From Papaver somniferum (lineage: Eukaryota; Streptophyta; Magnoliopsida; Ranunculales; Papaveraceae): a stretch of 64,000 nucleotides of DNA. Below the pieces are notes generated by a model. It did no database searches, was not told the origin of the DNA, and saw only the letters and a program-made list of their open reading frames with translations. Positions within the stretch are counted from its first letter, which is position 1; each line of letters begins with the position of its first letter. The position numbers and the translations under genes were made by a program. Of the stretch, positions 11,722 through 24,425 are shown piece after piece. The stretch lies in contig NC_039358.1 in assembly GCF_003573695.1 (NCBI RefSeq), positions 197,125,192 to 197,189,191 on the forward strand, in the 5' to 3' direction.

Positions 11722-12168
11722 ATGTCCTCCTCCTCTTCTTGCTATGGTGGTTTTGGAAAAAGATTCCTTGACAAAGGTCTTGAGATTGATTCCAAGAAGA
11801 AGATAACTCTTGTAGATGAAGATCATCCCAATGCCTCATGCTTCTTTGCTTATTCTCATGAAGATGCTGAAAAGGATGATATGATCTCTGTTGAAGTTTC
11901 TCATGACTTTCTTAAGTACTTTGGGGAAGCAAAACTATAGCTTGTTGATACTCTTAAAGGTCTTGATAAGGTGAAATCTGAGTTGGAAAATGTTTTGTCT
12001 GACCTTGGTCTCATAAAATCTCAAATCAAGGATCTTTGAAAAGAGAATCTTCTCTCCGTTGATGCTGATAAGGATGTAGATCACAAGCTCGTTGATTTCA
12101 TGTCTCGTTAGGATCCTGAACCTCCCGTGTTCCTATTTGCTGTTGAGGATACACCGAAATCCGTTTAA
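11722..12168 (+). pseudogene. Degraded second ORF of N1
   Basis: A frame starting MSSSSSCYGGFGKRFLD runs about 74 codons to a TAG. It continues in the same frame through further stops as a Leu/Lys/Asp-rich, coiled-coil-like stretch (DTLKGLDKVKSELENVLSDL). This composition resembles the gag C-terminal linker of SIRE-type Copia elements, but the match is only by character. Broken by at least three stops. Confidence 0.35.
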
Positions 12169-12169
12169 G

Positions 12170-14045
12170 CTTGTCATCTATTTTAGATACCTAGTATATC
12201 TTCTTTTTAGATTAGTTAGAAGAATAACTAGTGTTTTGAATAGCGAAGATTGTGACTACACATATCTATTTTTTTTTCATCTTCTTGTGTTTATTTTTTA
12301 GGTTTATTGTTTTAAATTCTAAAAATATTTGGAGGATGATGATTATTGCAGTATTTTCTTGGTTTGTTATATTGCAATATTTTTATGGGATATGTATTGT
12401 TTGCGTCCGTGAATTTGAAGGTCCCATATTTTTTCAAAAGTAAAGTCGTTCATGAATCGGTATTCGTATTGATGAAAGGACGAATGGACTTTTGACATAT
12501 ACAAAAGTTATGCCTATGCAGTCATATATTTGATGGAAAATAGGATTAAATCTTTTGTGAAAAGGATAAAGTCTATTATGTTGTTATGCATATGATGATG
12601 CAAAGATAGAATATATCCTTGTATGTTAACCACAATATTGATCTTCATTGATCCATCTTGCTATGTTTTACCGTGAAGGCTCCATTGTGTGTCTTATGTT
12701 GAGCACCTTAGAACTAAGTCGATTAACCTTGGCTTTGTTAGTTGTTTCGTAAGATGCTATATGTTGAGAATTATGAATTAAATTAATAATCCTTGGTTAT
12801 TTGGTTTGTACTCCATAAGTTTCTTTCTTATGTCGAGTACATATACGGTTAAGATGGTCATGGTCCATGATAATCTTAGTCAGGGTTCCATAATCTCTTT
12901 TATGTTGAGTCCAAAATAATTAAATTGATTACTTCGGTGATTAGTTTGGTTGTTTGCTTTTCAATTAGATTAATTACAGGTTCTCTTGTAATTAATCTAG
13001 TTGTGTTTTCATATATTCCACAAGCCCTTGTGTTGAGTATATGAACGGCTACACTATCATGTTCTATTGGTTAATGTAGTCACGTATTCCGTAAGGTTTT
13101 CCTTATGTTGAGTACTTGAACGGTTAAGTTAGTCACCTCCATATGATTAACTTAGTCGTAGCCTGTTGCTCCGTGAGTTTACTTATGTTGAGCACTTTCA
13201 ATTAAATTGATCACTTTTGTGGTTTTGATTTAATTGCGTATTCTAATTAGAATATTCATGGGTTTACTTGTGAGTATTTTGGTTGAGTTTTGAATATAAA
13301 AAATCATTCACATGGGTTTTGGTGTCCAAATAAAAATCCTTCTTTTCTTTCGAAATTAAGGTCGGTCTTGTTGTTCCTTTGGGAATGACATCAAATGGGG
13401 GAGAGTTCTTTTGAACTTGTGCTTAATGGTAATATCTTGTGGGGAGTGCGGCTGTGGAATTTTATAGGGGTTATCTTGCGTCTTAAAACTCCTTGATGAA
13501 TGTTGTTAGCTTCGGCTATAAGATTGCATCTAAATTAAGATGATATGTTGTCTTTCTGTTGGTCATGAAATGTCTCCTGTGGAAATTTCATTATGAACCC
13601 ATTCTTGTACCTTTGCCAATTTTATTGACAAAAAGGGGGAGAAATATTGTAGGTCACACTACAAATACATATGGTTTTCAGATCATTGTGTAAGGGGGAG
13701 TGGTTTCCATGATCGAGATGGAGTATTGACTAAGGGGGAGTGATACATATCACCATAGTATTATTGTTAAAGTCGTGATGCAATTGGACTTTGATTTTCA
13801 TAATAATACTATGACACTGTATAATAATGATCGAGAATCTCGATTTCTCTCATTGTTATAGCTACGGATCTTCAACAACGGTGATACTAAACTTACAACC
13901 TTTGGGATCATTGGAGTACTTGGAAGGATGAAGATTTCAAGGAACGTTGAAGATTGGACTATGGAATAGGAGCCACTAAAGTTTATCTTTTTTGTATTCC
14001 ATATGTATTAATAATTTTGTCACTAAAATTGACAAAGGGGGAGAT
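12170..14045 (+). other. Non-coding 3' internal region of N1 with repeated purine tracts
   Basis: No gene recognised. Contains repeated phrases of the form 'atgttgagtacttgaacggttaagtt' in diverged copies between about 12690 and 13200. Purine tracts AAAGGGGGAGAA (about 13630), TAAGGGGGAGTG (about 13690 and 13732) and the terminal PPT AAAGGGGGAGAT (14034-14045) follow. Confidence 0.6.
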
Positions 14046-16431
14046 TGTTAGAGCATAGCTCGGTCAACCTCGCATGCGTTGCTATATCAAGCATGTTTGT
14101 CAATGTTAGTGATCAAAAATATAAAGTCTTGATTTCTAGCCTATTAGCTAAGTCTCGGACTAGGATAAGAAAAGTGTAGTTGATCTCAAGGACTTCATGG
14201 TGATTCAACTACAATGACGAAGATCTACACCAAGGAACCGTGGAACTTCATCAACAAAAAGGTATGTGAAGAATTGAACTTATCTATCACTCGAAAGTTT
14301 ATCTATTCTTCTCCTACTTCTTGTGAGACAAAAGTCGTATGCTATATAGACTAGATCATATACACTTGATATTTCGAGCTGAGTATTTATTGCTTATCTT
14401 TTACTAGAAATCATGTGTTGGTAAAGCGTTTCGCTTTGATCAGGTTTATCTTCACCTAGTGACGAAAGTCATGAAAGTTTCAATCACTTTGGAAATTTCT
14501 CTGACGAGAAAGGTTTGTTGTTCTTCACGACTGAATATCGCCCTCTGAGAATGTTTCAATGATATAAATGAGAGTTTATATTATATAACCATGTATTTCT
14601 TGAACCGAAGTTTTCGAACTTTGTTGATCAAGAGAAATCAGTAGGATTGTGGAATTGGCTTGCCAAGTCCGCGAACCTAGTCCTCAGATTCAGTCCGCGA
14701 ACTGACGGAAGTTCTCGACCGAGAATTTATGTTGGGATTTCCAAAACTCGTTTGTGTGCTAAGTCCGCGAACTCAGTCCACGAACCCAGTCAGCGAACTG
14801 GCGAAATTTCTCGACCCGAGAATTTCTGCTGAGTTTGGAAAACTCAATCGATTAATTTAAGTCCGCGAACTCGTTTGTGAACTTAAGAGGTTATGATCTA
14901 AAGATTGCTCTGAACATGAAACATTAATTATTAAGGAATGCTTTACGCAGACCGTGGCTATAATATTCATGAGCCGATTCTAATCGAATCGAATCATGTT
15001 TGTTTCAATTGTGTCTTGTGTTGTTACATAAGATCTCATATCAATTGAACAACTCTTAACTAGTTCATTTGAGTCAATTGAACTAGTTATGGTGAAGAAG
15101 AACATGATTAATATGAGATGCTCATATGGTTGACCTTTTGGGTTATCATGTTGAACCAACATACATGTACTCATTTGGGCATGGTTTTCTCAAACCCAGT
15201 AAACGTGTACCCAAGTGTGTATGACAATCTATGTCTTTCGATCTAACGGTTGAGAGATATTGAGTTGAATCTAAATCAGGTTTTCATCTAACGGTGGATA
15301 GAGTTTGCTTTGTACCTAAGCAAAAACCCTGATTTGAAAGGCTATATATATGAGATATCTAGCATTGAGCAAACCTAATCCCCACACGTATGTGTGATAC
15401 TAGTGCGCTCGCTAGAGTCAATCTCCATTAAACCTTGGGGTTAACGACTTAAAAACTTCATTGGGATTGTGAATCCAGACTGATCTTGCATCTTTTATCG
15501 TACGAGTACAATATGTGATTGGCTTGAGATCGTGAGAGTTCTCCGATAGGCAAGATAAAGAAGTCACAAACATATTCATCTCACTGTTTGTGATTCCTCG
15601 ACAAACCGCCTGTGTAGTCAGGAAGGATTGTAGTGTGGTGATTGATTAATCTAGGCTGTTTTTCGGGAATATAAGTCTGGATTATCAATTGGTTCTTGTT
15701 ACCTTGATTTTATATCTAAAGACACAACAAAACCTAGGGTTTTTCTGTGGGAGACAGATTTATACTTTTGATAGACTTTTTTGTGTGAGACAGATTCGTT
15801 TATTATCAAGTCTGTGATTTTGGGTTGCAGCAACTCTTAGTTGTGGGTGAGATCAGCTAAGGGAATCAAGTACACAGTGTCATGCTGGGATCAGAGGCGT
15901 AGGAGTACAACTGTACCTTGTATTAGTGGGATATTGGTAGGGGTTCAACTATTGATCAGTCTGAAGTTAGTTTACAGTAGGCTAGTGTCTGTAGCGGCTT
16001 AATACAATGTGTATTCAATCTGGACTAGGTCCCGGGGTTTTTCTGCATTTGCGGTTTCCTAGTTAACAAAACTTTTGTTGTCTGTGTTATTTCTTTTCCG
16101 CATTATATTTTATATAATAGAAATAATACAGGTTGTGCGTTCGTGATCATCAATTGGAAATCCAACCTTTGATTGTTGATTGATATTGATTGATCCTTGG
16201 ACATTGGTCTTTGGTACCGTCCAAGTTATCTCTCTTTGGTAAAGACTCGTAGATTTCTATTTGCTTGAGTAAAGATCAAATCGAGAGATTGAGATAATAA
16301 CTCCTTGAGATACTTTTTATCTAGATTGAGTCTGACTGTCTAGTTGATTCTCTAGCAAAGTATTTCGGAGTTAGTCCATACAGATTGCTAAGCGAAATAT
16401 TGGGTGGTGTTGTTAGACCCCCACCTTTTCA
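14046..16431 (+). repeat. 3' LTR of N1
   Basis: 2386 bp, same ends as the 5' copy, followed directly by the ATGAC duplication. TATA at about 15342-15350. It has extra AGTCCGCGAA-type units around 14665-14800 relative to the 5' LTR. Confidence 0.88.
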
Positions 16432-17154
16432 ATGACAATGTCTTAAGTAGGGTGTATGCGAGAGATGCTGATGGAAGAGAAATTCTCAACCTTGCGAAAG
16501 TATCACCATTGCAGGATTGGAAAAAACAGATTATCTCATTTAGTGCGGAAGAAACACCAGGAGGAGGGGAATCGCATGAATGTCCATTAGTAGTGAGATT
16601 AGGAATTAATCTGAAAGCAAAGGTAGAAGATGATGAGGAAGATGAAGCAAACACTTGGGGAATAAATAGAATAACCATACAAAACCATGGGTGGAAGGGA
16701 CGACGAATTGATTCCTTAAACGTATAAAATTTATGGCTTCAATGGAACTGCGAACAAGCCAAAAGGCGAGGTGACAATGAGGATTCTTCTTCAGAATATG
16801 CCAACAGAAATTGTATTTTGTGTTGTGGATGTCTAATCACCCTATAACGCTCTAATTGGAAGACCATGGCTGCACAGTATCTTGGGTGTGGCTTCGACAT
16901 TTCACCAGTGCAGAAAATTTCCTTTACCTCAGGGTATTGGTATTATAAGAGGAGATACAATTGAAAGTAGAAATTGTCAAGAAATTGACATTGTTAAGTG
17001 CGAAGAAAGAGAGTGTAAGCGAAGGAATTGGAAAAAGCATGCTGCAGATAGTCAAAGAGCTGAGAGGATAATGGTGGACGCATTATATAATGTTGGACAA
17101 ACAGATAAGCAGAATACTGAAGCAGGGTTTTCTGCGAATAACGATACTAAGTGA
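16432..17154 (+). pseudogene. gag-protease remnant of element B, second part
   Basis: Resumes the gag frame interrupted by N1: NVLSRVYARDADGREILNLA matches C's NVLRRVYARYSDGREIINLA. Next comes an acidic spacer, then the protease region. The active-site block (DPGSSVD in C) is scrambled by a frameshift near 16680. The protease C-terminal part SPYNALIGRPWLHSI is readable in another frame, followed by VASTFHQCRKFPLPQGIGII. The sequence then passes straight into a segment matching the piece that in C precedes the integrase tail (ERIMVDALYNVGQTDK versus RLMVDVVSKSGQVNK). No RT, RNase H or integrase core lies between. Not functional. Confidence 0.8.
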
Positions 17155-17159
17155 ACCAT

Positions 17160-18640
17160 AAGTATTACTTCTACAGAAGGAGGAAGAATGCAGAGGCAGG
17201 AGTTGTGTTCTCAAGACAAAAATGAAGAGTGTGACGGTCATCGCACAGAGGAGATTGAAAGGGTTATGCGAACTAATATTCTGAAAAGCATCTACGAGCT
17301 TAAGCAGATACAAAAACTGAAGGGGATAAGTGAGTAATATGGGGAATGCACATGTATTTCTTTAGAGTTGTATAAACTCAAAAATTGAAAATGGAATGAC
17401 AAATTCTAATTTCATGAAGTGATACTATGTCAAGAAAATAAAAATTAAAATCTTTATAATAAGACCTTAATAAAAGGTACCAGAAATGATAATTTTTATC
17501 AAGATAGACTAGGAATCCGAATGTGGCGTGCAACCTAGTTCGCATACATGCAAGAGGAAAAAAGTAAGACTTATCGCACGTCATAGTCGGAGAAACCTAG
17601 AAAGCATGACTCAAGGGAAATTTATACCGACCCTGGAACTTGAGTCATGGATATTTGGGGTGAGAATAAACGAAAATGCTCATCCAGGAGAGGTATCTTA
17701 AATTTTTAGTCTAAGATAATGATCTTTGATTAAGAGACTAAGGTGAGAAAGTCTCTCCTAAGGAGTGCAGAAACTCGATCAGGGCGCCGAGGTACACGGT
17801 TGAGTCAAGAGTGTCCGGGGCGTCTGGATTGTACCTTGCCGCTCTTGACAAGTACTGACTATGATGCACTCGGTCCGAAGATACCCAACTTAGGGTGCGG
17901 TCTCGCAACCATAAACCTCATCGGTAGTGGGATGTGAGACTGCGAAATCAACTGGTTGTTGGATTACCAGATGGGAAGAGCCATAACCTTAACCCGGTAG
18001 AGGTAAGCTTCTTTGAGGGGGAAACCAGGGGGAAGATAAGGACGGCACCCTCCATTAGGGAGATGAATTGTGTCAAAAGACGTAAATGTCATGAGGCTTT
18101 TTACTCAAGGGAGTATTAACTTGTCATATTTATGCGATAAAAACCTAAAGAGGTAATAATACAAGAAAAAATATAAGACGGGATCAATGGGTCGATACAC
18201 TACAGTGTAAAAACCTCCTACGATCTCGTCGCACAAAATTAAGGCAAGATAAGACCTTTACATATGAAGGCAAAATAAGACCTTGTGAGAAAAATAAAAT
18301 TTTAAACTAATTTTGTTTTGCAGGAATTCACAGGGAAAAAAGAGTACTGCGAACGCATTCGCACCAAATGCATGAAGAACTATAAAATAACAATAATCAT
18401 ATTAAGTCTATCAAGATGTTTCAATTAACAGAGGCAAGAATGGGAATGCAAAGGGAATATTTTTTTGCCCCATTTGATAGACTCATATACATGTGAAAGA
18501 ATGATATTTTGGACGCGAATGCGAGCAAAGGGAATTTATATTAAAGGAATGAAAATTAATGCTCAAAAAGTGCATTTTTTTAAGATTACATGAAAATATT
18601 CAGAAGGCAAAAAAGAATAAAATAAATAAATACAACAAGC
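17160..18640 (+). other. Conserved spacer of element B, no gene
   Basis: About 1.5 kb between the gag-pro remnant and the end of the reverse-strand gene. From about 17455 to 18260 it is similar to 1-800 (A) and inverted 51770-52610 (C). It contains the interleaved complementary segments GGTACA 17791-17796 / TGTACC 17830-17835 and GTCAAGAG 17804-17811 / CTCTTGAC 17842-17849. Short frames at 17743-17937 and 17934-18119 resemble similar frames in A and C, but I do not call them genes. Confidence 0.6.
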
Positions 18641-18648
18641 GAAAATGA

Positions 18649-21181
18649 CTAATCTTCATTTTCTTCGTCTCTCTTAGCCTCAGAACCGCTTATTTCTTCT
18701 TCAGATTCTCCATCTTCTCCCTCACTGTCCGAAATATCAGAAATATGTTCATTTTCAAGGATTTCTGGAAATTTATACTTTGTAAGAGGAATGTTATTCT
18801 CAACGCAGACTTTATTCTCAACTATTGTTTGAAACCATGATGGTGAAATTCTTCTTCAATTGTCGATACTTAGAGTTGCGAGCAGATAAATCTTTTTCTT
18901 CAGAATCTAAGCGAGTTTCTAATTCTCCAAAATTCTGAAGATAATCCTTCTCCTTGTCTGCGAAATATGAATAAGCAGGTTATGATATATATATATATAT
19001 ATAAAAAAAGATGTTATTCTCAAAGAAAAGACAAGTATTAAAAGAGCAACATTTGACCTTCATAATTGGAAACGACGTCTTTAAACAGTGCGGAATGTTC
19101 AGCTTGAATACTTACGTTTATAGCTAAATCCTTTCTAGCATCATTCAGAACCCTAGCAACCCAACTAAATTCAGCTTCGCTTTCTATCAGAAGCTGAGAG
19201 CGAATTAAATTTCTTTCTTCGACAAGTATGTTCTTTTCGCTCAAAGCTAAATCACGTTCTTTTTGAACCTCAATAATGGATTCTTGGAATTTGTCTAGTG
19301 CTTTCGCACCCTTAAGAGCAATCTCATCTTTCTCATTAATAAGCTTATTCTTCTTCATTTCCAAAACTTGAATTTTTTCTTGGCTCTCATGAAGACGATG
19401 TTTAAAGTTATTAAATGAAGTCAATAAAGATCTATGGCTTTTTCTAAGAGCAGCATATTTCAGTCTTAATTCTTCCGAACTCAGATTTGAAATCCTTGGT
19501 TGGGATAGTTATTTAAAGAAGAATTAAGGTGTTCTAAAAGGGTTTCATCATCAGGGAGATTGGAAGCCTCATCCGAAAGGTTATATAGGTCAGCGAATAT
19601 AAAAAAATAAGAAATCTGAATTATCGCATAAAAATAGAAGAACAAGGAAAGTAAAGGCTAAATACCAATGAGTTCATCATTTCTTTCTCGGACTCTGCGA
19701 ATCAACTCAGAATTGGTCGAATTCTCAGTTTTAAGCTTAGCATTTTCTTTCTCAAGCTTAATAAGTCTCCTTTCGTAGTCTGAGGAGATTACATAAGATA
19801 AACAGAATCCCTGCGAGAACGAAAGGAAGTATTACAGTTAGGAATAAAGCAAGACTAAAGAAAAGACAAAAGGTAAAGTTGCAAATATTACCAAACAGCC
19901 GATTGTGAATTGTAGGTTTGGATTTATCGCAGAGGCAGCTCCACGAAGAGATGGATCATCTAAAGTAGGAGCATCGCATATTTTAGAAACCATTTCAAAG
20001 GCACGATTAAATTCTTCATTTTCAACAGCAGTCAAAAGATCTCCAGCAAAAAGATTGGATAACTCTTTCAAAGAAGAGGGAACTGATGAACCCTCAGGAG
20101 CAAGAATGTCGTCCTCACTAGACTCCAAACTTGTAGAAGGATCGCATCTTTTACGCCTCATAGAGAGATCATCCATTGAAGATGTCGTTTTTGACGAAGA
20201 CTTAGATGTAGGCCTTTTAGGAATATTCTTACCTTTGCCTGAAGTCTTATCACACAAAGATTTCACCTACACGAATAATCAAGATAAGAAACTGAGGCAA
20301 TAATATTGTTAAAGTTAAAAAAAAATGTTTCTTACTTTATTATTCTACGAAGCTGATGCATTGTGTGAAGTCTTGGCCCTCTTAGAAGCCTGCAAAAAAA
20401 AAGAATAGGAAAATAATAAATTGGAAGGAAATTATGTGATATTGAGAACATTTATGCGAAGCCCCCATACCACTTTCTTTGTCTCAGCTTCGGAAAGTAC
20501 AAATTTCCAAGGTTGGTAAGAAAAAAACTTTTCGGGAAGAGGAATATTAGAGACATCCTCAGCTTTACCAAAAATATAAGGACCCTCTAAAATGACAGGG
20601 AAATTAAGCCATCTTGAGTCATTAGATTTGCGAGCAGAACTGTTAGATTTGTCATTCCAATCAACATCTCGCATGATCTTATTATCTTCAGCGATACCAT
20701 CTTTTCTTCTTGAGCGAACGTCCCATTTAGTTGAATTACTTTTCATAATTGCAAATAGTTATTTTTGAAGAAGTTATCAAGAGTATATTCCGTAGAGTCG
20801 ATGACCTTATCACGATGAGATTCGTTTCGCACCTCATAAGGATAATAAGTCTTTAAACCAGCTGCGTGACGAGAATATTCCAATGCTATTCTGATCGCAT
20901 CACCACGTAGTTGAAATATTCCCCGTGAGAATCGATCATCAGCAAGAATTTCATAGAATAGGAAAAATTTTTGGGTTGAACAAGGGAATTGGAAGAATAT
21001 AAAGTTGTCCCAATGAAACAATAACTCTTTGATTGTTCCATTGTTCGGAGTTGATCAAATCAAGATTGGGTTTGGATGAATAGTCAGATGATGAAGGAAG
21101 AGAAAGTGAGTAACCTCTCGAATGGAGATCGTCCTTTAACCTGTTGAATTTTGTCTCCATCTTCTTACCAGCAGGAGCCAT
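18649..21181 (-). pseudogene. Reverse-strand gene of element B: globular domain, coiled coil, acidic tail
   Basis: Runs on the minus strand, opposite to gag. ATG at 21181 (MAPAGKKMETKFNRLKDDLH), stop at 18649-18651. Exon 1 (to 20471) has the globular domain with LGQLYILPIPLFN and YEILADDRFSRGIFQLRG, broken by a frameshift near 21000-20950 and another near 20745. It ends at a GT donor (AAAGTG|GTATGG) in the same position as in C. Exon 2 (20389-20336) opens with basic ASKRAK. Exon 3 (20266-19892) carries a Lys/Ser-rich start and SAINPNLQFTIGCLV. Further exons form a coiled coil (19424-19038: EKDEIALKGAKALDKFQE, close to C). The last exon ends in an acidic tail (SDSEGEDGESEEEISGSE). A TATA-like tract lies at 21325-21334. 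Function unknown; not intact here. Confidence 0.7.
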
Positions 21182-21582
21182 TTTTAGAATGGGAATGAAG
21201 ATGAGTAAAAGAAGTAAGTTATTTGATGAAATAAGTTTTAGCTTTGATAAACTCAAGATCAGTGAAAGCAGTAGCAGAGAGGAAGAAAGTAGGAAGTAAA
21301 AAGAAGAAACAAGAAGACAAAAGAAGATATATAAGAAAAAGTTAGTCCCATTTTTCAAGATTCCATTTCATTAATGCGAGGAATGAACGGATAAAAACAG
21401 GCGGTTAAAAGGACGTGTCAGATAATACGTGGTTAAAAACACATGCGTAATTTAGGAAAAATGGAATTCCGGAGGAATGTCGGCAAGATAGAATATGAAA
21501 ATATATATACGTGCGATATTATAGGATGGAAATTTCTCATGTCGCTCACTTGACAATGTAAGCGAAATGAGAAGAGGCAAAA

Positions 21583-22050
21583 TGTAGGAATGAAATATTG
21601 CACATATCAATAAGTATGCGAAGTAAGGATTATCTGATGTAAGCGAGGACTATCGCACACGACAAAGTTGAAGTGACGTATTGGATGATGTCAGCAAAAT
21701 CACGAGTAAAGTGTGATGATCTATGCGAAGTATAAGCTGTGCGAGAATGAGTGAGTATACATGAGCGAATATAACGCACAGTGATTCCGAAAATAATGGG
21801 TCTCTTACCTGAAATCCACTATGAGGAATCCTATACAAAGGAAAGAAGTCATCACATAGAGGAGAGATCTTTTAGTGTGAGTTAGACAAAAAACTAGGAG
21901 AGAGAAAGTTTATTTGAAGAACAAGTAAAGTCATTGTAATCCTTTGTATCCAATTATAATCCTTGATAATTAATAAAAGAATTCATTATGAGCACTTAGG
22001 TAATTGTTTAGATACATTGAGGTGTGGTTGTAGGTTTTCCTGCAACTACA
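21583..22050 (+). repeat. 3' LTR of element B
   Basis: 468 bp partner of 5060-5529, preceded by the purine tract GAGAAGAGGCAAAA and followed by the target duplication ACTCC. Confidence 0.9.
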
Positions 22051-22055
22051 ACTCC

Positions 22056-22671
22056 TGAAGTAGAGATTTGAAACCAAAACAAGTCAGTTATAAACAGGTT
22101 GGTAAGAGCAGTTATGTGTAAATAAAATAGTTGCAACAGTTTAATTACCTGATTGTATTACGTAGCTTGGGCCATGGGGAGAGCCTATAGTTTCCTCATG
22201 ATGACATATAAAGACTATCAATTTTGGCTACATTAACTTTTTATAAAAAAACTGCTGAAAAGAGCTATGAGAAGTATACAAATAGAGTCATTTGGAATTG
22301 GATGTTCTTATATAAGAAGAGGAAATTATGCAATCTCACATTGATAGCGTTATGCATGTTCCACCTAAAACCTAAGATGCGGTTGTGCCAGCACGTAATT
22401 TATGATTAAGGGATTAGTTAATAGGCTCATCTTCCGTGATATATCAGTGATGTTATTGATTCTTTCCTTGATCCGAATGTATAAGTCTCTCTATTTCATC
22501 TATGTATTCATACAACATGATCTTGAACTCCCTCCAGAGTGGAACTGTATTATTCTCGGGTTATTTCCAGATTACATTATAATATACCTTCCGCTTGTTT
22601 AAAAACAAAAAGATTAGATATTTTGGTAACCATTTGACCCTGACGCACAATTTTGTACAACAACTCATCAA
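22056..22671. other. Host sequence, no gene recognised
   Basis: A/T-rich, short frames only, no recognisable motif on either strand. Confidence 0.5.
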
Positions 22672-22679
22672 TTTACTCG

Positions 22680-23141
22680 CAGGGCCGTCTTACCATTTTG
22701 GGGTGTTCTAGGCGAACTTAAAATATGGGGTCTTTTTATATGTTACCAAATGAGAGACAAAGTTATACTTTTAGTTTAGGGGGAGATATGTACACATCAA
22801 TATATTTAAAGCGCTAATGAACCGGCTATGTGGCCGAAGGCCGCCTAAAAATTTTCGGCCATTTTGGGGTTTTAAGCTTGTAAATTAGCATAAAATACGC
22901 CTAAAATGGAATTTTGATTCATAAACCAAACTTAGTAACGGTTGTGGGGATGTCTCAAAACATTTAATAACAATATAATTGCCACAACATTTCTAATTTA
23001 AATAACCGTTACAAAACTATTTCGTAACACTTATGACTGTCACATATTACCTATATCAACAGAAAGGAAAAGATTTTGGGCCCCCAATATTTTGGGGCTC
23101 TAGGCGGCCGCCTATACTGCCTAGTGCCAAAGACGGCCCTG
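22680..23141. mobile_element. Non-autonomous hAT-type element
   Basis: 462 bp with inverted ends CAGGGCCGTCTT at the left and AAGACGGCCCTG at the right. Flanked by an 8-bp duplication TTTACTCG (22672-22679) / TCTACTCG (23142-23149), 7 of 8 identical. CAGGG ends and an 8-bp duplication are the hAT signature. No coding capacity. Confidence 0.82.
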
Positions 23142-23149
23142 TCTACTCG

Positions 23150-23515
23150 GTTAGATGAGTTTTCCGGCGTGTTCATATGTAAGTGAGCTGCACTTCATGA
23201 AAAATAATAATAGACCAGATGAAGATGCTTGCATACTTCCTCGAAGGGATTTTCTTTGTTCTGTCAGATAGTTATAAAAAGAACCGATCATCCGTCCATC
23301 ATTAAGTTGGCTAAGAACTTCACAGATTTGAGCACCACAACATGCCCACATCTATATACTTCGATCACGTTCTCGGTCCGTTCACAACTGTACACACTGT
23401 TAAATATCGTCACGCATGACATCACCTATTGGATTTCCGCATTTGCTCCTTTTTCCAAATTCCATTCGTGGGCTAAAATTTTATTAGAAAAAGAAAATGT
23501 CAAGCCCAAGAATAT
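23150..23515. other. Host sequence, no gene recognised
   Basis: Short frames only. The right end contains a segment (about 23490-23520) with an inverted partner near 25345-25375, outside the Mutator-like element, so the insertion site may itself have been a foldback sequence. Confidence 0.45.
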
Positions 23516-24425
23516 CTAGATTTAGAACCGTTTTTTGGGACCATGGTTTTATTTTGGGTAAGACATTAGAAGCAAATCTAGGTCACCACTTATCTAAATA
23601 TTTATATTAATACCTAAATTACCCTTCTAATTAATTTTGGGTGATGATTAGTTAGTGTAGTGATTAGTGAAATGATTAAGTTAAAGATAATTCGTTAGAT
23701 AAAAAATCAGATGGGTTTTTTCAACAAAAGGTAGAATTGTTGAGAGAGTAAAGTTAGAGAAGATGAAGAAGAAAAATATGGAAAATAAACTTTTTTTGGA
23801 GTTCACTAAACTTGAGTATTCGAGTGATGATTCAATTGATGATAGCTCATCTGAATCATGTGACCGAACACATCTGATAATGTTGGTTGAATTGGTCCAA
23901 AAATTTTCAAAAATGTTTTTGAAGTAGATTTGGTTTTGTTCGGTTACCTTATGCGAAGAACATGGAACCGAACACATCTGAAAGTGTAGTTCGGTTACTT
24001 TTTCCAAACACGAAGGTTACTGAACTCGCTCGTTAATGGAGGTTTTTAGTCGTTCGGTTAACAGACGTGTTACCGAACTTTGTTTATAGGATATACAAAG
24101 TAATGTTCGGTTTGCCCGCAACGTTACCGAACTTTAGGGTCTAGAAGTTCGGTTGGTTCGCAAACAATATATAACCGAACTTCACCTGAAAATAAGATTT
24201 TACCAAGTGTACATAGTTCGGTTGGTTCGCAAACTTCATACCAACCAACTATCTAACCGAATTTTACGTCAAAAAAATAAATTATACCAACTATAAGAAG
24301 TTCGGTTGGTTCGCAAACTTTTACCCAACAACATATCTAACCGAACTCAATATCAGAGTGAAGTTCGGTTAGGAGAAAAAATTCTCAAATAAACCGAACT
24401 GATCAACATATGTGTTTGCATTGTA

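Larger units (their letters stand above)
7991..16431 (+). mobile_element. Long-LTR non-autonomous retrotransposon N1 nested in element B
   Basis: 8441 bp, bounded by perfect 5-bp duplications ATGAC (7986-7990 and 16432-16436) and two LTRs of about 2.38 kb. A primer-binding site matching initiator tRNA-Met (TGGTATCAGAGC) follows the 5' LTR. Several AAGGGGGAG purine tracts lie near 13630-14045, the last touching the 3' LTR. The internal region is only 3.7 kb and has no reverse transcriptase, integrase or protease motif, only one 362-aa frame and a degraded second one. Long LTRs, the initiator-Met PBS and repeated PPTs are typical of Copia SIRE/Maximus-type elements, so I infer a non-autonomous relative of those. 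About 15 differences in the first 250 bp of the LTRs (about 6%). Confidence 0.88.
5060..22050 (+). mobile_element. Gypsy LTR retrotransposon B (non-autonomous), split by nested element N1
   Basis: Bounded by two similar LTRs (5060-5529 and 21583-22050) and imperfect 5-bp duplications, ACTCA before and ACTCC after. I count roughly 22 LTR differences in 470 bp (about 5%). Order on the + strand: LTR, primer-binding site, gag (5610-7990), nested N1, gag nucleocapsid/protease remnant (16432-17154), spacer, reverse-strand gene (21181-18649), purine tract GAGAAGAGGCAAAA, LTR. No RT, RNase H or integrase core is visible. Without N1 and one ATGAC repeat the element would be about 8.5 kb. Gag, layout and PBS tie it to element C. 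Confidence 0.9.
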
